Position numbers and translations under genes: made by a program. 64,000 nucleotides of DNA, from the NCBI RefSeq assembly GCF_025399195.1, contig NW_026252107.1, forward strand, positions 62,001-126,000. The letters are read 5' to 3'. This document shows positions 33,181 to 44,839 of this stretch, piece by piece. How positions within the stretch are numbered: position 1 is the stretch's first letter; every line of letters begins with the position of its first letter. Source of the stretch: Umbelopsis ramanniana AG. Its lineage: Eukaryota; Mucoromycota; Umbelopsidomycetes; Umbelopsidales; Umbelopsidaceae. The notes beneath the pieces were generated by a model, which saw only the letters and a program-made list of their open reading frames with translations, searched no databases and was not told where the DNA came from.

Positions 33181-36100
33181 TTATGGGCGAATAACAACAC
33201 GAACGTATGGGACCTATTCACAAAGCAATACAAAATTAGAGGCGTGAGATCGATTAGTCATAACACGATATATGGTTTAAACTCACGTCGACATCCTCAT
33301 CATCCCTGTCGTTGACGCAAATTTCCACAACGACAGCCCTCACATGAGGTGGAATTGGCTTCTTGGAAACCGTTTCGATTAACTTCGACATCCTATAAAA
33401 GAAAACAACATTAATACACATTTCCATGAGCCGATTGTGAGACCGTGAAATTCAACGTTAAGACTTACTTCATAGGAAGTCGCTCTTCCAACTTCTTCTT
33501 GGGCATGAAGAAGGAGTAAAGCATGGATACACCAGATGAAAGCATAGTAACCTCCAGTTGATGCTCATTCTTGAAGTAGTCAATGATTTCTTGTAGTGTC
33601 ACATCACCCTGGATGTCGAATCTATCCCACAGGCTGAACTTCTGGTCGTGGTACTCTAGTTGAGGAGCAGCAATAGGTTCTGAGAAACCAAAGAATGGTA
33701 ACGCCAAGTTGACAAAACCGTTCTTGTAATCCTCAATCTTGTCCTTTCCGTCCAGAATCTTGTACAATTCGAGACACACTAAACCTGTAACCAAGGCGGT
33801 CGTAGTAGCAATGGCAGGAATAATCTTGCCGGCAATGAATTTGGTCTTATGACGGTCGGCAGGTGTAATGCCATAGTTCAAAGCACGCAAGTTGGAGGCA
33901 GCGGTGATGAAATCAATGTGGAAGTTAGAATCGTCATCCTTTTCGAATTCTGATGGGTTGAGACGGAATCCGGCAAAGTCTTTAGCGGGGGGCAAGCTGG
34001 AAATGATCTCATCCAATTCGTCCTCATCAGAAGTCTGAGGTTGTTGAGCTTCATTTTCTTGTACTTGAATCTTGACACCTTGCTTAGGCTTGAATTCAGG
34101 CACCTTAATGTTCTGAAGCTCACGCTCAAAGTATTCTCTATCAGTTTCTCCCTTAAGGCCAAAGTTGAATGCATGAAGATTGGCAGCAAAAACAACAAAG
34201 TCCATGTGGATAGGGTTCTTGGGATCGAAGGCAATTGGCTCGGGAGCGCGCTTAGGACCGGACCAGAAGAGCTGACCAGTGGATGTGACTGAATCCTTGG
34301 GGAAGTTGAACAAAAGCTGTTGGATGTTGTTGTTATAGTATTCCTCAAACTTCATACGTGCCCATTCGATACATTCGGTGAACGACAATGGTTTCTTGGT
34401 AACGAGGTAATCGCGAATGCTTTCCAAAACTTCTTTTTGGTTACCACCTTGCTTCAACGTAGCTTCAACAAAGTTTGGCTGGGAAAGGTAAAGGTTGACA
34501 TTCTCTGCAGGCTGCTTGAAGAAACCTTCAAATAGATCTCTTGCCCATTGGATAGTGTGCTCAATAGCATTGGGGAAATTCTTAAGAGTACAGATAGGGA
34601 TGGACTTCTCCGGGGGATCTTGGGAAGAAGAATATGATTCAGTCAAGAAAGGAATCACCACCTGAGTATTACCCTTGGTACCCAAAGTGCCAGATTCCAA
34701 GAGGGGCTTGCGGTAATATACACATCGTCGATCAACGTAGGTTCGGGCCTCAACGTTATCCAAAGCATTCGTCACGCCATCCAGAGCCTCAAAGAACTTA
34801 TCATCATAGATATTTTCAGATTCGGGTCCAACACGTTCTTGGTATGTTTCTATCTTTCCATTCATGTCTGGGTTCATCTTGGTGATGGCCTTGGACGCAC
34901 ATACAGATTTAAGTTGCTATGAGGTGTTGAAGTTAGCTTGCGAGCGATGACAGGTTTGTATCGTAAAATACTTATACTTACTCCAACGTCGGTATTGCGG
35001 AACAAAAATTGTCTATTCAAGTTACTCTTTTCGATGGTGTCCATATCAGTTATGAAAATTCGGCCATTTGCACCTGTACCGAGACCCATCATAGCCCAGT
35101 TCTTCATCATTTCACAGCCAATAGCACCAGAACCGACGAGGAATTCCTTAGTATCTGCGATTTTCTGTTGGAAGTCTCTACCGAAAACTGCGATCTGGCC
35201 GTCATAACGTGATCCAATGGGGGCACAATTTTCCTCAGTCAAAGGGTAGTTCTTTGGCAATGATTCTAATGAATCAAAGTACATGTACTGGTCGATAGGA
35301 TGGAATTTACCGCTAACGGACTAAAACCGATCGAATGATTGAGTACACCGAGCATCTATACTACATACCATTCGTCAGGAACTTACCTTGAGCACTTCTT
35401 GAGCGACAAGACCGCCAAAAACAGCTACCATAGGAGAAACTTCTCCAGCAGCACCATATGCGAACTGCTTGATCAACTTCTCGTCCAATTCTGTTTTGAT
35501 ACCCAATTTTTCGTTCAATTGTTGAGTGGTTTGCCATATTTCTTCGGCATCCTGCTCGTTACGTGGCTTGGGAAGGCGGTTGTTCTTAGCTTCGAATTCA
35601 TGGAGAGCTTGGAAGGCTAAGTGCAATTGCAATGGGCGATCGAACTTGGCGAAATCAGAATCAACGTATTTAGGACTTGAAATCGATTCCCGGAATGATT
35701 TCTGTAAGTACATAGCCAGTTAGTTAATGACCATATCATAAAGAACGACACATTCTGAAAATGCTTACGAAATCGAGGTATTTTGGCATTTTGACCTGCG
35801 TGAACAGACCGCCGGACTTATAATCAGAGAAGCTGGAGGTGTCACCAATAGAGAAGGTATATGGTCCTAAAAAAGGTGATTAGTATTTATGAACACTGTT
35901 CGATTTGAGAATTCGCTCTATACATACCCAAAACCTTCACGGCTCTAGGCTTCATTTCATTGAGTTCAGTCATGCCTTGAACTTCGGTGAAAGAGACATA
36001 GTCGCCATCTTCCAGTCCATGGCGAGTTTCATCCAAGCAAGTCACAACACCTTCCTTTTCCTTCAACACATCAGCAACCATGCCAGTCAATGGGTTCTCT

Positions 36101-36887
36101 CCAGTTGCATCAATCACTTCGAAATTTTTTCCAAAGTCATTGAAAACTCGGCTGAATACCAAAATATGGAAAGGGGTGACATTTAGTAATGGCTCATTTT
36201 AATAAGCCTGGTATTACTAAGCTTGGACTTACCTGAAAAGACCTCGGACTTCTGTAGAGATGAAGTTGATACCATTAGCATGGCAAAAGTCGTCGATCTC
36301 CAGTTGTTGTGCCAATGGCAGCTCAGTTACAACAACACACTTGTATTTCTTAAGGTCCTCTACTTTGAGCTGTCCATCAAATACATGTACGGGTACGTAT
36401 TGGTTGAGTTCTGCTAGGCGAGGCTGAGATACAGCAGCGCGTGGTTTGCCAATATCCTCTTCCGTCAAAAAGAACTAAGGGAGTGGTTAGATCAAGTTTC
36501 CAATGAAGATATGCAATCGGGGGGATGATCATACTTGAGTTGACAAATCAGATATTTGGACAGGAGCAGGGTCGTAAAGAGTGACGCTCTTTACTCCGGC
36601 AAGAATGACATTCTTAGCTGGAGAAAACGCATTAGCTTACGGATAAAACTTCTTATCAAATGGATGAACTTATCGTACCGATTTCAACACCAAGGCCCTT
36701 CAAGCCAATAATCAGAACGTGAGCAACGCTCATTTTCTGCATGGCTTCGTGACCGAGCACGTAGCTATCAAAGACGTGAACAATAAGATATGAGGCGCTC
36801 ATTACGCAGTCCACGTACAGAAAGGTCCACTTACAGTTGGCGTGAATAAAGCCCTTCGTCAATAGTATTTTCAGCGTCTAATTGCAT
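33181..36887 (-). CDS. UBA1: Ubiquitin-activating enzyme E1
   Basis: Activates ubiquitin with ATP and passes it to E2s. About ten exons run from ATG 36887 ([20 protein letters not shown]) to TAA at 33181 ([10 protein letters not shown]). The product is about 1,020 residues, the normal length. The first ThiF repeat shows [20 protein letters not shown]; the second has [20 protein letters not shown] and [17 protein letters not shown]. The active-site Cys lies in [14 protein letters not shown], followed by the second catalytic Cys half-domain. The last part is the ubiquitin-fold domain with [20 protein letters not shown]. Introns are short; one is at about 34916-34981 between TDVG and [10 protein letters not shown]. 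It is divergent from a small coiled-coil gene (158 bp between starts). Confidence 0.95.
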
Positions 36888-37045
36888 GGTTAACAATGAA
36901 GTATAAATGACTCATTGGCTTCGTGACGACTTCGCCATATTGCTGACCATATCATCGGCACGTGATCTGTGCGTAGGTATTGCATTTTTTGTTGGCCCAC
37001 ATTGGAAATTTTTCTCTCTCCACAACTTATTTCCGTTTGGTACGT

Positions 37046-37380
37046 ATGGCTACCGACACACCAGTATCCGATATCATAGAATCATTACAAGCGCAGGTAG
37101 AAGAGCTGAAGATGATAGCAGCTGGTAAAATTTCACTCATGTGACAAGGTGTATCATGCATATAGTAGTGAACAGCGTTTGTTGTTTAGAATATCAAAAT
37201 GGAAGCACGTCGAAACACGTAGATGCAGCATCCGCGGCCGGAGTTGAGTCCACCATCTTACTACAACAAGAGCTTCAGGAACTTCAAGTCAAATATGATA
37301 AAGCCAATTACCGTATTGAGATGCTTTGCAGAGCACTAGATGAAAAGGATTTGCTGCTAAAGTCTTTGCGAAAGGCATGA
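37046..37380 (+). CDS. Small coiled-coil protein, ~89 residues
   Basis: Two exons: 37046-37124 and about 37191-37380. The first gives MATDTPVSDIIESLQAQVEE then LKMIAA. The junction G|AA restores EYQNGSTSKHVDAAS, followed by a long amphipathic helix (LLQQELQELQVKYDKANYRI, EMLCRALDEKDLLLKSLRKA). Leu and hydrophobic residues fall at heptad positions in both halves, so it is probably a dimeric coiled coil. Both splice sites are good (gtaaaa donor, gtttag acceptor) and only splicing makes one frame. No known small coiled-coil family fits clearly. It shares its upstream region with UBA1. Confidence 0.6.
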
Positions 37381-37631
37381 TCCTATAATAGTTGAAATGT
37401 TCAATACGTGCGTGTACTATAATTATGAATACATCAATGCTTTTTAAAATGCTTATTCTGGGGTATGCAATGGGTGGGCAAGGTTAAAGAAACATATAGG
37501 GTCCTCCTGATATACAGCATTCACTGAGTTTACGCAAGACATTTTGTTCAACCAACACAAGGAATAATTGCTAAAATATAAACTCAAACTTTTTTATATA
37601 ATACATGCAACTAAAAAGATTACAAACAAAT

Positions 37632-38533
37632 TTAACGGTAACGACGAAGAGACAAGGTGTTTCTTCGCTTCCAGTTGGCACGACGGCCAGAGCCAATGGT
37701 CTTGTTGAAACCATGTCCCTTTCCGTGACCACGGTTCTTCTTGCCAATGGCAGTAAGACCGCGAGCTTCACGGTGCTTGTGAACAGGGTTGACGATCCAG
37801 TTGATGCGAGCATCACGACGGATAGCCTTGTGCTGGGGATCAACAAGAATGACTTCGAAGTACTTGTAGGTAGCATCCTGGTTAACCCAGTATGAGTTAA
37901 GGACTCTCAAGTTAGCGCACTTGCGGCCGACACGCTCTTCAGCGGTGGCTTGCAATGAGCGCTGGTACTTGAGGTGGTTGATACCCTGGTTAACGGGCTT
38001 ACCGAAAGTAGCGCCCTTGGGAGCAGTTCTCTTACGGTTACCACGACGAACGCGGATACGGTAGATAACATAGCCTTGCTTAGCCTAAGAGGAAACAGTT
38101 TAGTAAGGAGTTCGGTTGGTGACCTGAAAGAAAAAAAAAAGAGAGTAAAAGCACACCTTATAACCCAAGCGACGAGCCTTATCAGGACGAGAAGGACGCG
38201 AGGCACGATGGATCACATTCAATTGTCTAAAAAATACATTACCAAAAATGTCTTACGGTCAATTAAATGCTTGCAGAGGTAACATTGATATTCATCGGAA
38301 GAACTTTAACCAATTGCTCATGGGAGACAATATGGTGTTCAAGCCTAAATGGAGTCAAAGCTCCCAATGTACCTGTATTCCCAGCATCGGACACGAAGCA
38401 AGAAACGGAAAACGTCAGATTGCTTCTTCTTGTAGAGTTCTTCGAGATATTTGTAGGCTAAGAGCGAGGTAATTCGATGAGTATTTCTGTCCTTCGTTCA
38501 GATGATGTACCGCGCGCAATACTAACCTCCCAT
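37632..38533 (-). CDS. RPL15: 60S ribosomal protein eL15
   Basis: Core protein of the large ribosomal subunit. The first coding exon is only 7 nt (ATG GGA G at 38533-38527). It then splices to [20 protein letters not shown] and LRVRCWEYR, then [20 protein letters not shown], then [20 protein letters not shown]. The last exon runs through the conserved [19 protein letters not shown] and [20 protein letters not shown] segments to the C-terminal [12 protein letters not shown]. The total is about 204 residues, the normal size. Three introns (near 38464-38526, 38227-38370 and 38087-38157) and an early first intron are usual for ribosomal protein genes. A GGAT microsatellite sits in the leader just upstream of the ATG. 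Confidence 0.97.
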
Positions 38534-38545
38534 GGCAAATTATGT

Positions 38546-38565
38546 GGATGGATGGATGGATGGAT
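38546..38565. repeat. (GGAT)5 microsatellite in the RPL15 leader
   Basis: Five perfect tandem copies of GGAT begin 13 bp upstream of the RPL15 start codon (on the opposite strand, ATCC repeats in the 5' leader). Length variation here could affect leader length. Confidence 0.9.
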
Positions 38566-39063
38566 AAAGGGCTGTATAAATCAAGGGTAGGGAAAAGATA
38601 TTTCTACAGGCAGGCACAAAATTTCAAAAACACTATGATCACGTGCATAAATGCTGACGTCAAGATACTTCAATGACCGACCACTTGGGTGCTTCATTTC
38701 AGACCTGGTAGAATATCACTTGCACAAGCCTACACAGTGTTAAGTCTCCCTATGCAAACCGAATTGACATAAAGCTAAAGATATCTGACAGCAAAGAGGT
38801 TTATTATTGACGATTACGGAAGTGGACGTTTCATGTCAAATTGGTTGTGGTATCCAGTGCTGAGTCCAGCTTAAATGCAGGGGAAAAAAAAAAGTTGGTG
38901 AAAAAGAATAAGAACAAATGAGTGAGGACTATACTTTGGTATAAAGAAAAGAAATGATGTCTTTGCCATCATTTTCAGTTTGAATGGATGAAAAAGAACT
39001 GGTTTTGATGTCGGGTATGGACAGATAACAAGTTGAATTGGGGGGAACAACAATACACAATAT
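38566..39063. other. Intergenic region between RPL15 and GRR1
   Basis: About 500 bp containing the RPL15 promoter and the GRR1 3' UTR. A 10-bp A-run lies near 38882-38891. No classical TATA box, RNA gene or ORF could be supported. Confidence 0.4.
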
Positions 39064-40935
39064 TTATACATCTTCCATGTCTTCCATGTCATTATCACCG
39101 TCGCCGTCGCCGTCACCGTCGCCGTCACCGTCAACATCACCATCTATTTCCATGTAGATAGTGTCATTTTGTAAAGACTGCATGGTTGTTTGGCGAAAGT
39201 CTGGCATGACATGTGAGGGGGGTATATCATCCAAAGTGTTGTGCAATGGACGGATTCGAGTAAAATAGTTTCGTAGGTCTCGTACACCTTTTCCACTGAA
39301 TACACAAAATGCGCTTCGTTGTTGGGGATTAAAATCTCTAGGAGGTGGACGGCAAAATCGTTGAAAATCACGTCGCAAAAAAGGTAGAACGCCAGTCAAA
39401 CTTAAATGAGTTAAGCGATGGCATGATCGAACAAGGTGGGTAATAGACGGGACTGTGAGCTTTGTACAATAACTGAGATGCACTCTCTCCAAAGAATTCG
39501 TCATACGTGAAAGGTTGGTGAGAGAGAAAATGGCTTCATCTGTGATGTTTTGGCACTTGACTAAGCCAATACGCTTCAATTTTGGAAGAATGGCCAATTC
39601 CATGACTGCGCGATCCGTAAGTTGTATGCAGCAAGCAAGATCCAGGTAGCGTATCCGCATACATTGATGCGCAAGTTGTATGATGGACCGATCGGTCAGT
39701 TTGTCACAATGTCCAAGATGGAGATAATGAAGGTGTCGGCCAAGTCTGCAGATGGAAAAAACAGACTCGTCTGTGATCTTGTCGCATTTGTTTAATATCA
39801 AATTTCGTATTTTGGGAGCAGCTTTCACGATGACTGCGACACTTTGGTCGGTAATAGCATTTACATTCGTCAAGTCGAGTATGCGGAGCTGGTGGTAAAA
39901 TCCAGGAGGTTTGGTTGCCAGAGCTGATTGTGTAAAGGCGGTGTCGAGAATTCGTCTGCATTGGTTGATACGGAATTCTCTCAGTTCTGAGCAATGCTGA
40001 AAGATAGCTATAAGAGCATCATTGCTTATCAAATGACAATTCATGAGATCGATTTCTAATAAAACCTTGCAATGTGTAGCCAGTGCAATAGCGGAGCGAT
40101 CAGTCAGATGAACACAGTTGCTCAGCTTTATCTGCAAATCGCAAAGTAGGATGAATATCCATCTAGACATAAGCAAGGAACACAACAAACAAAAATTACA
40201 TACCCGTCTTAAAGCTGGACATTTCTCAGCAATTCTAACAATGCTTTCATCATGGATTTGCACAGACTCAGGATGCTCGTGAGTGTCCTTGCACATACTG
40301 AGATTTAATCCTTGCAACCTTGGGCACTTTTCTGCAATAGCCAGAATAGCGGTGTCCGTAACATTGACGACATCACTCAAGTCAACCGATATCAAGTTCT
40401 GACCAACTTTGTTCTGTAATAAGGCAAGCACTCCGCTGTCGGTAAGTCTTGTACACCCTGCTAGCGTTATTCTCTCCAGTCGGTGACAGCCTGCTAAACA
40501 AGACAATGTGGAGTCAAAGATATCGCTAGAGAGATTTGATAGATTGAGACGTCGTATCATCGATGGATAGGGAAACATGAGCGTAGAAGGTTCTTGGCGC
40601 AAGAGTGAACTGCAGAGTGCCAAGGTTGACGCAGACTGGAAGCCTGGCTTGAACCATAGTACTTCCAAAGCCAAATAACACCATGTTTTGCAGACAAGAC
40701 TACAGCTGTATACGTCCGACATTGCAGTGATTTGCTTCAAAATGGAATATATAATCTCTGATGGTAGGTTTTGCGCATAGGACGCTGTGGACGAGTCAAC
40801 AATCATAAGATTCTTCTCCATTTCGACATTGGACGATAAAGAAGTGACACTCGATGATGCCGAGCTGGGTGCGGAACCAAAATGAGTAGGAGATGGAGTG
40901 TTGTTACGATCTGGAGTGTGCGCAGAAGGTAACAT
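39064..40935 (-). CDS. GRR1: SCF F-box/leucine-rich-repeat protein Grr1
   Basis: Substrate receptor of an SCF ubiquitin ligase that in yeast controls glucose signalling, G1 cyclins and nitrogen response. The F-box is at about residues 55-100 (NLPSEIIYSILKQITAMSDV, SCSLVCKTWCYLALEVLW). About twelve LRRs of the AMN1/Grr1 type follow, each with a C-x-xLTDxxxxxLA pattern: LERITLAGCTRLTDSGVLAL, LQGLNLSMCKDTHEH, IKLSNCVHLTDRSAIALA, LHYLHLGHCDKLTDRSIIQL. A 72-nt intron (40132-40203) has no stop and is a multiple of three, so the gene also reads through it. Its removal places LRR sequence RR next to IKLSNC. The C-terminus ends in a Gly/Asp repeat. Start at ATG 40935. Confidence 0.93.
   Translation of the reverse strand: MLPSAHTPDRNNTPSPTHFGSAPSSASSSVTSLSSNVEMEKNLMIVDSSTASYAQNLPSEIIYSILKQITAMSDVYSCSLVCKTWCYLALEVLWFKPGFQSASTLALCSSLLRQEPSTLMFPYPSMIRRLNLSNLSSDIFDSTLSCLAGCHRLERITLAGCTRLTDSGVLALLQNKVGQNLISVDLSDVVNVTDTAILAIAEKCPRLQGLNLSMCKDTHEHPESVQIHDESIVRIAEKCPALRRVCNFCLLCSLLMSRWIFILLCDLQIKLSNCVHLTDRSAIALATHCKVLLEIDLMNCHLISNDALIAIFQHCSELREFRINQCRRILDTAFTQSALATKPPGFYHQLRILDLTNVNAITDQSVAVIVKAAPKIRNLILNKCDKITDESVFSICRLGRHLHYLHLGHCDKLTDRSIIQLAHQCMRIRYLDLACCIQLTDRAVMELAILPKLKRIGLVKCQNITDEAIFSLTNLSRMTNSLERVHLSYCTKLTVPSITHLVRSCHRLTHLSLTGVLPFLRRDFQRFCRPPPRDFNPQQRSAFCVFSGKGVRDLRNYFTRIRPLHNTLDDIPPSHVMPDFRQTTMQSLQNDTIYMEIDGDVDGDGDGDGDGDGDNDMEDMEDV
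39097..39141. repeat. Short tandem repeat coding a Gly-Asp tail in GRR1
   Basis: Six-base units of the type CGTCGC/CGTCAC recur on the plus strand. Read on the minus strand they encode alternating Asp and Gly with one Val. Such a run is prone to slippage in steps of six bases and would change tail length without breaking the frame. Confidence 0.85.
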
Positions 40936-41068
40936 TATGATCAAGCAGGAGTAAAAATAGTGAAAGGAATAAAAAGGTCAGGTCAGGTCAGCGTTATTAA
41001 TATGGGATTTTTTTATTTTCTCACTGCAGCACATCACAACAAAGTCTGCCGAAAATGGACAATACGGC

Positions 41069-42041
41069 CTAAAGCCAAACAATGTCCCGGTAAGAGGTTA
41101 ATGATTCCAGCTCTAGCGTATCTCTACCCAAAAGGACAGTGCCTTGTTGTGTTCGCTGCAATGCTGTCATGTGGCCGTAAGTGCCTAGTCGAATGGCTAA
41201 GTCGTGCACAAGGCTTCTCATATAGACGCCCCCTCCACACTCTACCGTGAGCTGCAGCATATTGTCATCTAGATGAGTCAAATCTATCTGATGAATCGAT
41301 ACTGGTCGTAACTGGATTTCTTTTGGCAATTCGAGATTTTGCCGTGCGTATTCGTACAACTTCTTGCCATTCATTTTAAGGGCTGAGTAACTGTAACATC
41401 CCCGTCACCACCCGCGCATGAATGAAAAGGAGAACAATAAGAAATTTCCTGATTCAACCTTTCATCACAACAACCATTCAAGTAAGTTCTTACATGGGTG
41501 GCCTTTGCCAAATCTCTTCTCCCACAAACTCGGGTATCACTGCTTCAATGTCGGCTCTGCTAGCATTGAATCCAGACTTCTGATGAGTAATAACTCCTTC
41601 TCTGTCGTATGTGTCCGTCGCAGCCCCTAAGGCAGCAGTTACAACATATTTTTTGGTACCTTTTAAATACCCTTGCATGTCCTTGCACCCGCTGCCTACT
41701 CCCAAAACTGTGGATCGCATCAGTATCACGATCTTTGTCTACACAACACTCGATTTGTTTGTGAATCAGTCCCTCTTACCCAGTACGCCTTCAGCTATGG
41801 GATCCTGCGGAAAAAATAACTAGTCAATATATGTACTTAATGGATAGCAATCTGCACGAAAAATACCTACAAGGGTTCCTCCGTGACCCATCTTGACTTT
41901 CTTTCTAGGTACTGGCAAGCTCTGCTCCGAATACCAAGAGGCTGTCAGTACGTTTTGGACACGATTCACGACATCCCTTGAGGTCCAGCCAATAGGTTTG
42001 TTTACAGCAAAAACTCCATTCAGTGCTGCTAATTTGTTCAT
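41069..42041 (-). CDS. PUS4: tRNA pseudouridine-55 synthase, TruB/Pus4 family
   Basis: Makes pseudouridine 55 in the T-loop of tRNA. Four exons: 42041-41871, a 25-nt exon 41804-41780, about 41707-41492, and about 41390-41069. Exon 1 gives LNGVFAVNKPIGWTSRDVVN and MGHGGTL. The 25-nt exon gives DPIAEGVL, whose Asp is the catalytic residue. Exon 3 continues LGVGSGCKDMQGYLKGTKKY and AALGAATDTYDREG. The junction to the last exon restores RPPIYSALKMNGKKLYEYAR, the second TruB signature. Near the end, VECGGGVYMRSLVHDLAIRL is the third. The protein is shorter than yeast Pus4 (~250 against ~400 residues) and closer to bacterial or animal TruB. Neighbouring genes are on the same strand, with 79 bp to the MDV1 stop. 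Confidence 0.92.
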
Positions 42042-42119
42042 TAACTGTTTGCGAATGGTTTGAAAGGAATGAACGGTTCTATTAAAGAGAAGAAAAAAAA
42101 AAGGACTATAGGTCGGGGT

Positions 42120-44644
42120 TTACAAGCTCCACAATTTTACAACGCTATCTTTGCCACCGCTAACAATCATATTATTCCTAAATCGCACGCTTGTTGCAGC
42201 CTGAGTATGACCATCGATTACGGTATGTTGGAAAGAGGTTCGGTTATAAATCTAGAATGGAATAGATATTCAGTTGATATGTGAGTCACTTGATGATAAA
42301 CAGATCGCTTTAATTTTACCTTGATTTGTTTAGTGCTAGCAGTACATGCAATTTTGTTGGAATCAAACTGCAGGCTGGTTATAGGACCTTCGTATGCGTA
42401 CATATCAAAAATGGATCCTGTTCGCAAGTCCCAAATCTAGTTTTTTGAGATGTGGGTGCATCAGTAAATGCATTATGACTGACTGTAGATCAATCCAACT
42501 CTATAGCAATTTTCGTTTTTTGGACTAACCTTTATGCTTTTATCTAAACTGCCGCTGACGACATGCACTTCATCAAACTGAAGAGCAGTGATTGGGCCAG
42601 AATGTCCAGATAACGTTCGATGAGACTGTCCTGTTCGCACTAATACAGATTATCTAGGTATTAGTCACACTGAAATGGATGTGCACTATCCATGAACACG
42701 ACAACTTACAATCCCACATGCGAATCTTGCCATCGACCGTGCCACTTGCTAGAGCAAAGTTCCAAAATTGCAGTGCACCGACAAAGTCTCCTACTGATTC
42801 ACCATAGATTCCATTGCTCTGGTGATCTTGCGGCATAGTTCCCCAGTCGACTATACCAGACCTACCCTGTGAAGACCACATAACGTCAAGGGTCATAACA
42901 CACTGGCCGGTCTCCAGATCCCATTGCTTCATAGTTTTGTCGGCAGATCCAGATACCTATAACAACAAGCGTCAATGCTGAAGCCTTATACCCATCCATC
43001 AAGAATGCATCACTTACCAAATGATTCTCATCCGCATGGATAGCAGTGACAGGACCGCTATGACCTTCCAAAGTATCTATACAACACTCAGTAATGCTAG
43101 GCACAATATCATGGTGAGTTTGTGGATCAAGTTTAGGAGACTGTGCGGGCGAGGAGGCAGTACTCATCACCGAAGGTGATTGAGATCTTGCTGGTGGTAT
43201 GAGTGAGAGATCCCAATTGCGAATTGTGAAATCATCTGAGCCGGTGTATACGTGATTGTTGTCTCGAACTTGGAGACAGCGTACAATGCCGGAATGACCT
43301 GAAAGCGTTCCAATACATTTCTGAGTTGCCAAATCCCATACACGACAGGAAGCATCATAGGACGATGACACCAATGAACCTCCAGAATGGTCGAAATCAA
43401 GGCATATAATGCTATCTTGATGACCATAAAGAGTCTGGTCAGGGTTATGCGTTAATTCACTATAAGGTTTTCTCCATCAAGCCATTTAGAGCTAGTCCAC
43501 CCACCTTTAAGCATGTTCCGGTTTGCACATCGGTGTCAAGTTCATCATCAAAATGCTCTCTTTCTCTTCGCTTAGTTTTTCGGTCCTCAATTTTCAAAAT
43601 TTCATCCGCATGGTCGTCCTCATAATTTACAATAGCCTCTTCTAAATCTTCGACTGAAGTTGAAATTAGCAATTATGACGACGGAATGATTCTGATAATA
43701 ATAACTTACTGGTATCTTGCAGTTGCATCTCTCGGATCTCTAATTTCGCCCATTTGGCTTCGAGTTCTTTTCGTCGACTGGCTAAATCTGCGATTTGTGC
43801 TTCTATCTGGCTCACTTGATTTGAAATGGCCAACTGAATTGGAAGTAATACATTTTTAGTCGGCGAAATATAGCCGGTGCATAAGCAAGTATAAACAGCC
43901 CACCTTATTCATTTGAAGTTTATCGTATTCTCTTTGCTTCTTGTGCTTATCCGCAACCAGTTGACTTTGCAATCGTGGGAGCGACGAATTTGCTACAAGC
44001 AAAAAAATAGATTGGTTACATATTTGCGAAAAGGCATTTTTTTAAGGTGTTTGGTATTTTTAGTTCTTACCTTTTCCTTTGTCACTGACGGATCCTCTTC
44101 GTTTGTCAGACCCACCATGCTTTTTCCGCCTGATGTGGTGTTTGGAAATCACACCGTGGCTGGAATAGGCAGGGTAACTTGCGTGAAAACCTTGGAATAA
44201 AGACAACGGTGCCTGCGTGTCTGGTATTTCAATAGCCAGCAGATCCTTGCTGGATGGTAGCTTTGGAGATTCTCTAAGTCTGTGAGCCAAATCGGTGGTG
44301 TTGTTATCGTTAGTTCTTTTATGTTGTTGCTGCATTAGTTGGAGCGCCTTCTCCATAGTCTCTCGCTTGTAGATATGTTGTGAACCGAGCGGTGTGAACA
44401 GCACAGTACTAAGCGATTCAACTTGGGAAAAGGGTGCCCAGCTATCGAAAGCTGGGATGAGGTCGCGGGCAGAGCGAGCCAACCCAACGGTTAATCCACG
44501 AGCAGCATAAATGGCAGAGGTGGCAGCCGATTCAACCCTGCTTGTCGACGGAGCAGTTTGTGGGATCGAACGCGATGGTAGCTCAGTCGACTTGTCCTGC
44601 TGGATAGGCTGCTTTGCGCGGGATGGTCGTTCTCGTCCAGACAT
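42120..44644 (-). CDS. MDV1: WD40 mitochondrial fission adaptor, Mdv1/Caf4 type
   Basis: In yeast, Mdv1/Caf4 bridge Fis1 and dynamin Dnm1 on mitochondria. The gene starts at ATG 44644 and has about nine exons. The N-terminal ~195 residues are polar, with an alpha-helical segment ([20 protein letters not shown]). Next is a coiled coil ([20 protein letters not shown], then [20 protein letters not shown]), as in Mdv1, then an acidic linker ([11 protein letters not shown]). Seven WD40 blades follow: [91 protein letters not shown] and [16 protein letters not shown]. The coiled coil plus seven blades fits Mdv1/Caf4 best. A Tup1-like repressor is the main alternative but lacks this spacing. Confidence 0.85.
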
Positions 44645-44839
44645 TTAAGTCTGTGCAATTTGAGGTATTCGAAGAGCCACGACGGACGAGCTGGGTTGAC
44701 CGGTGGCAATGTCAGGCTCACAAGTCATTACCTTGAATTGTTCGTGTGAAATGACTACCCCAATTTTCACAGTCCAAAAAGTGAAACTCACTTCGTTCGT
44801 GGCCCAGTTGCTAAGCTTGATCAGTTATCACCAGTAGCC

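Noticed and set aside
38871-39143. 90-codon minus-strand ORF overlapping the end of GRR1
   Set aside because: It begins in the Gly-Asp repeat read in another frame and continues into the 3' UTR; low complexity only.
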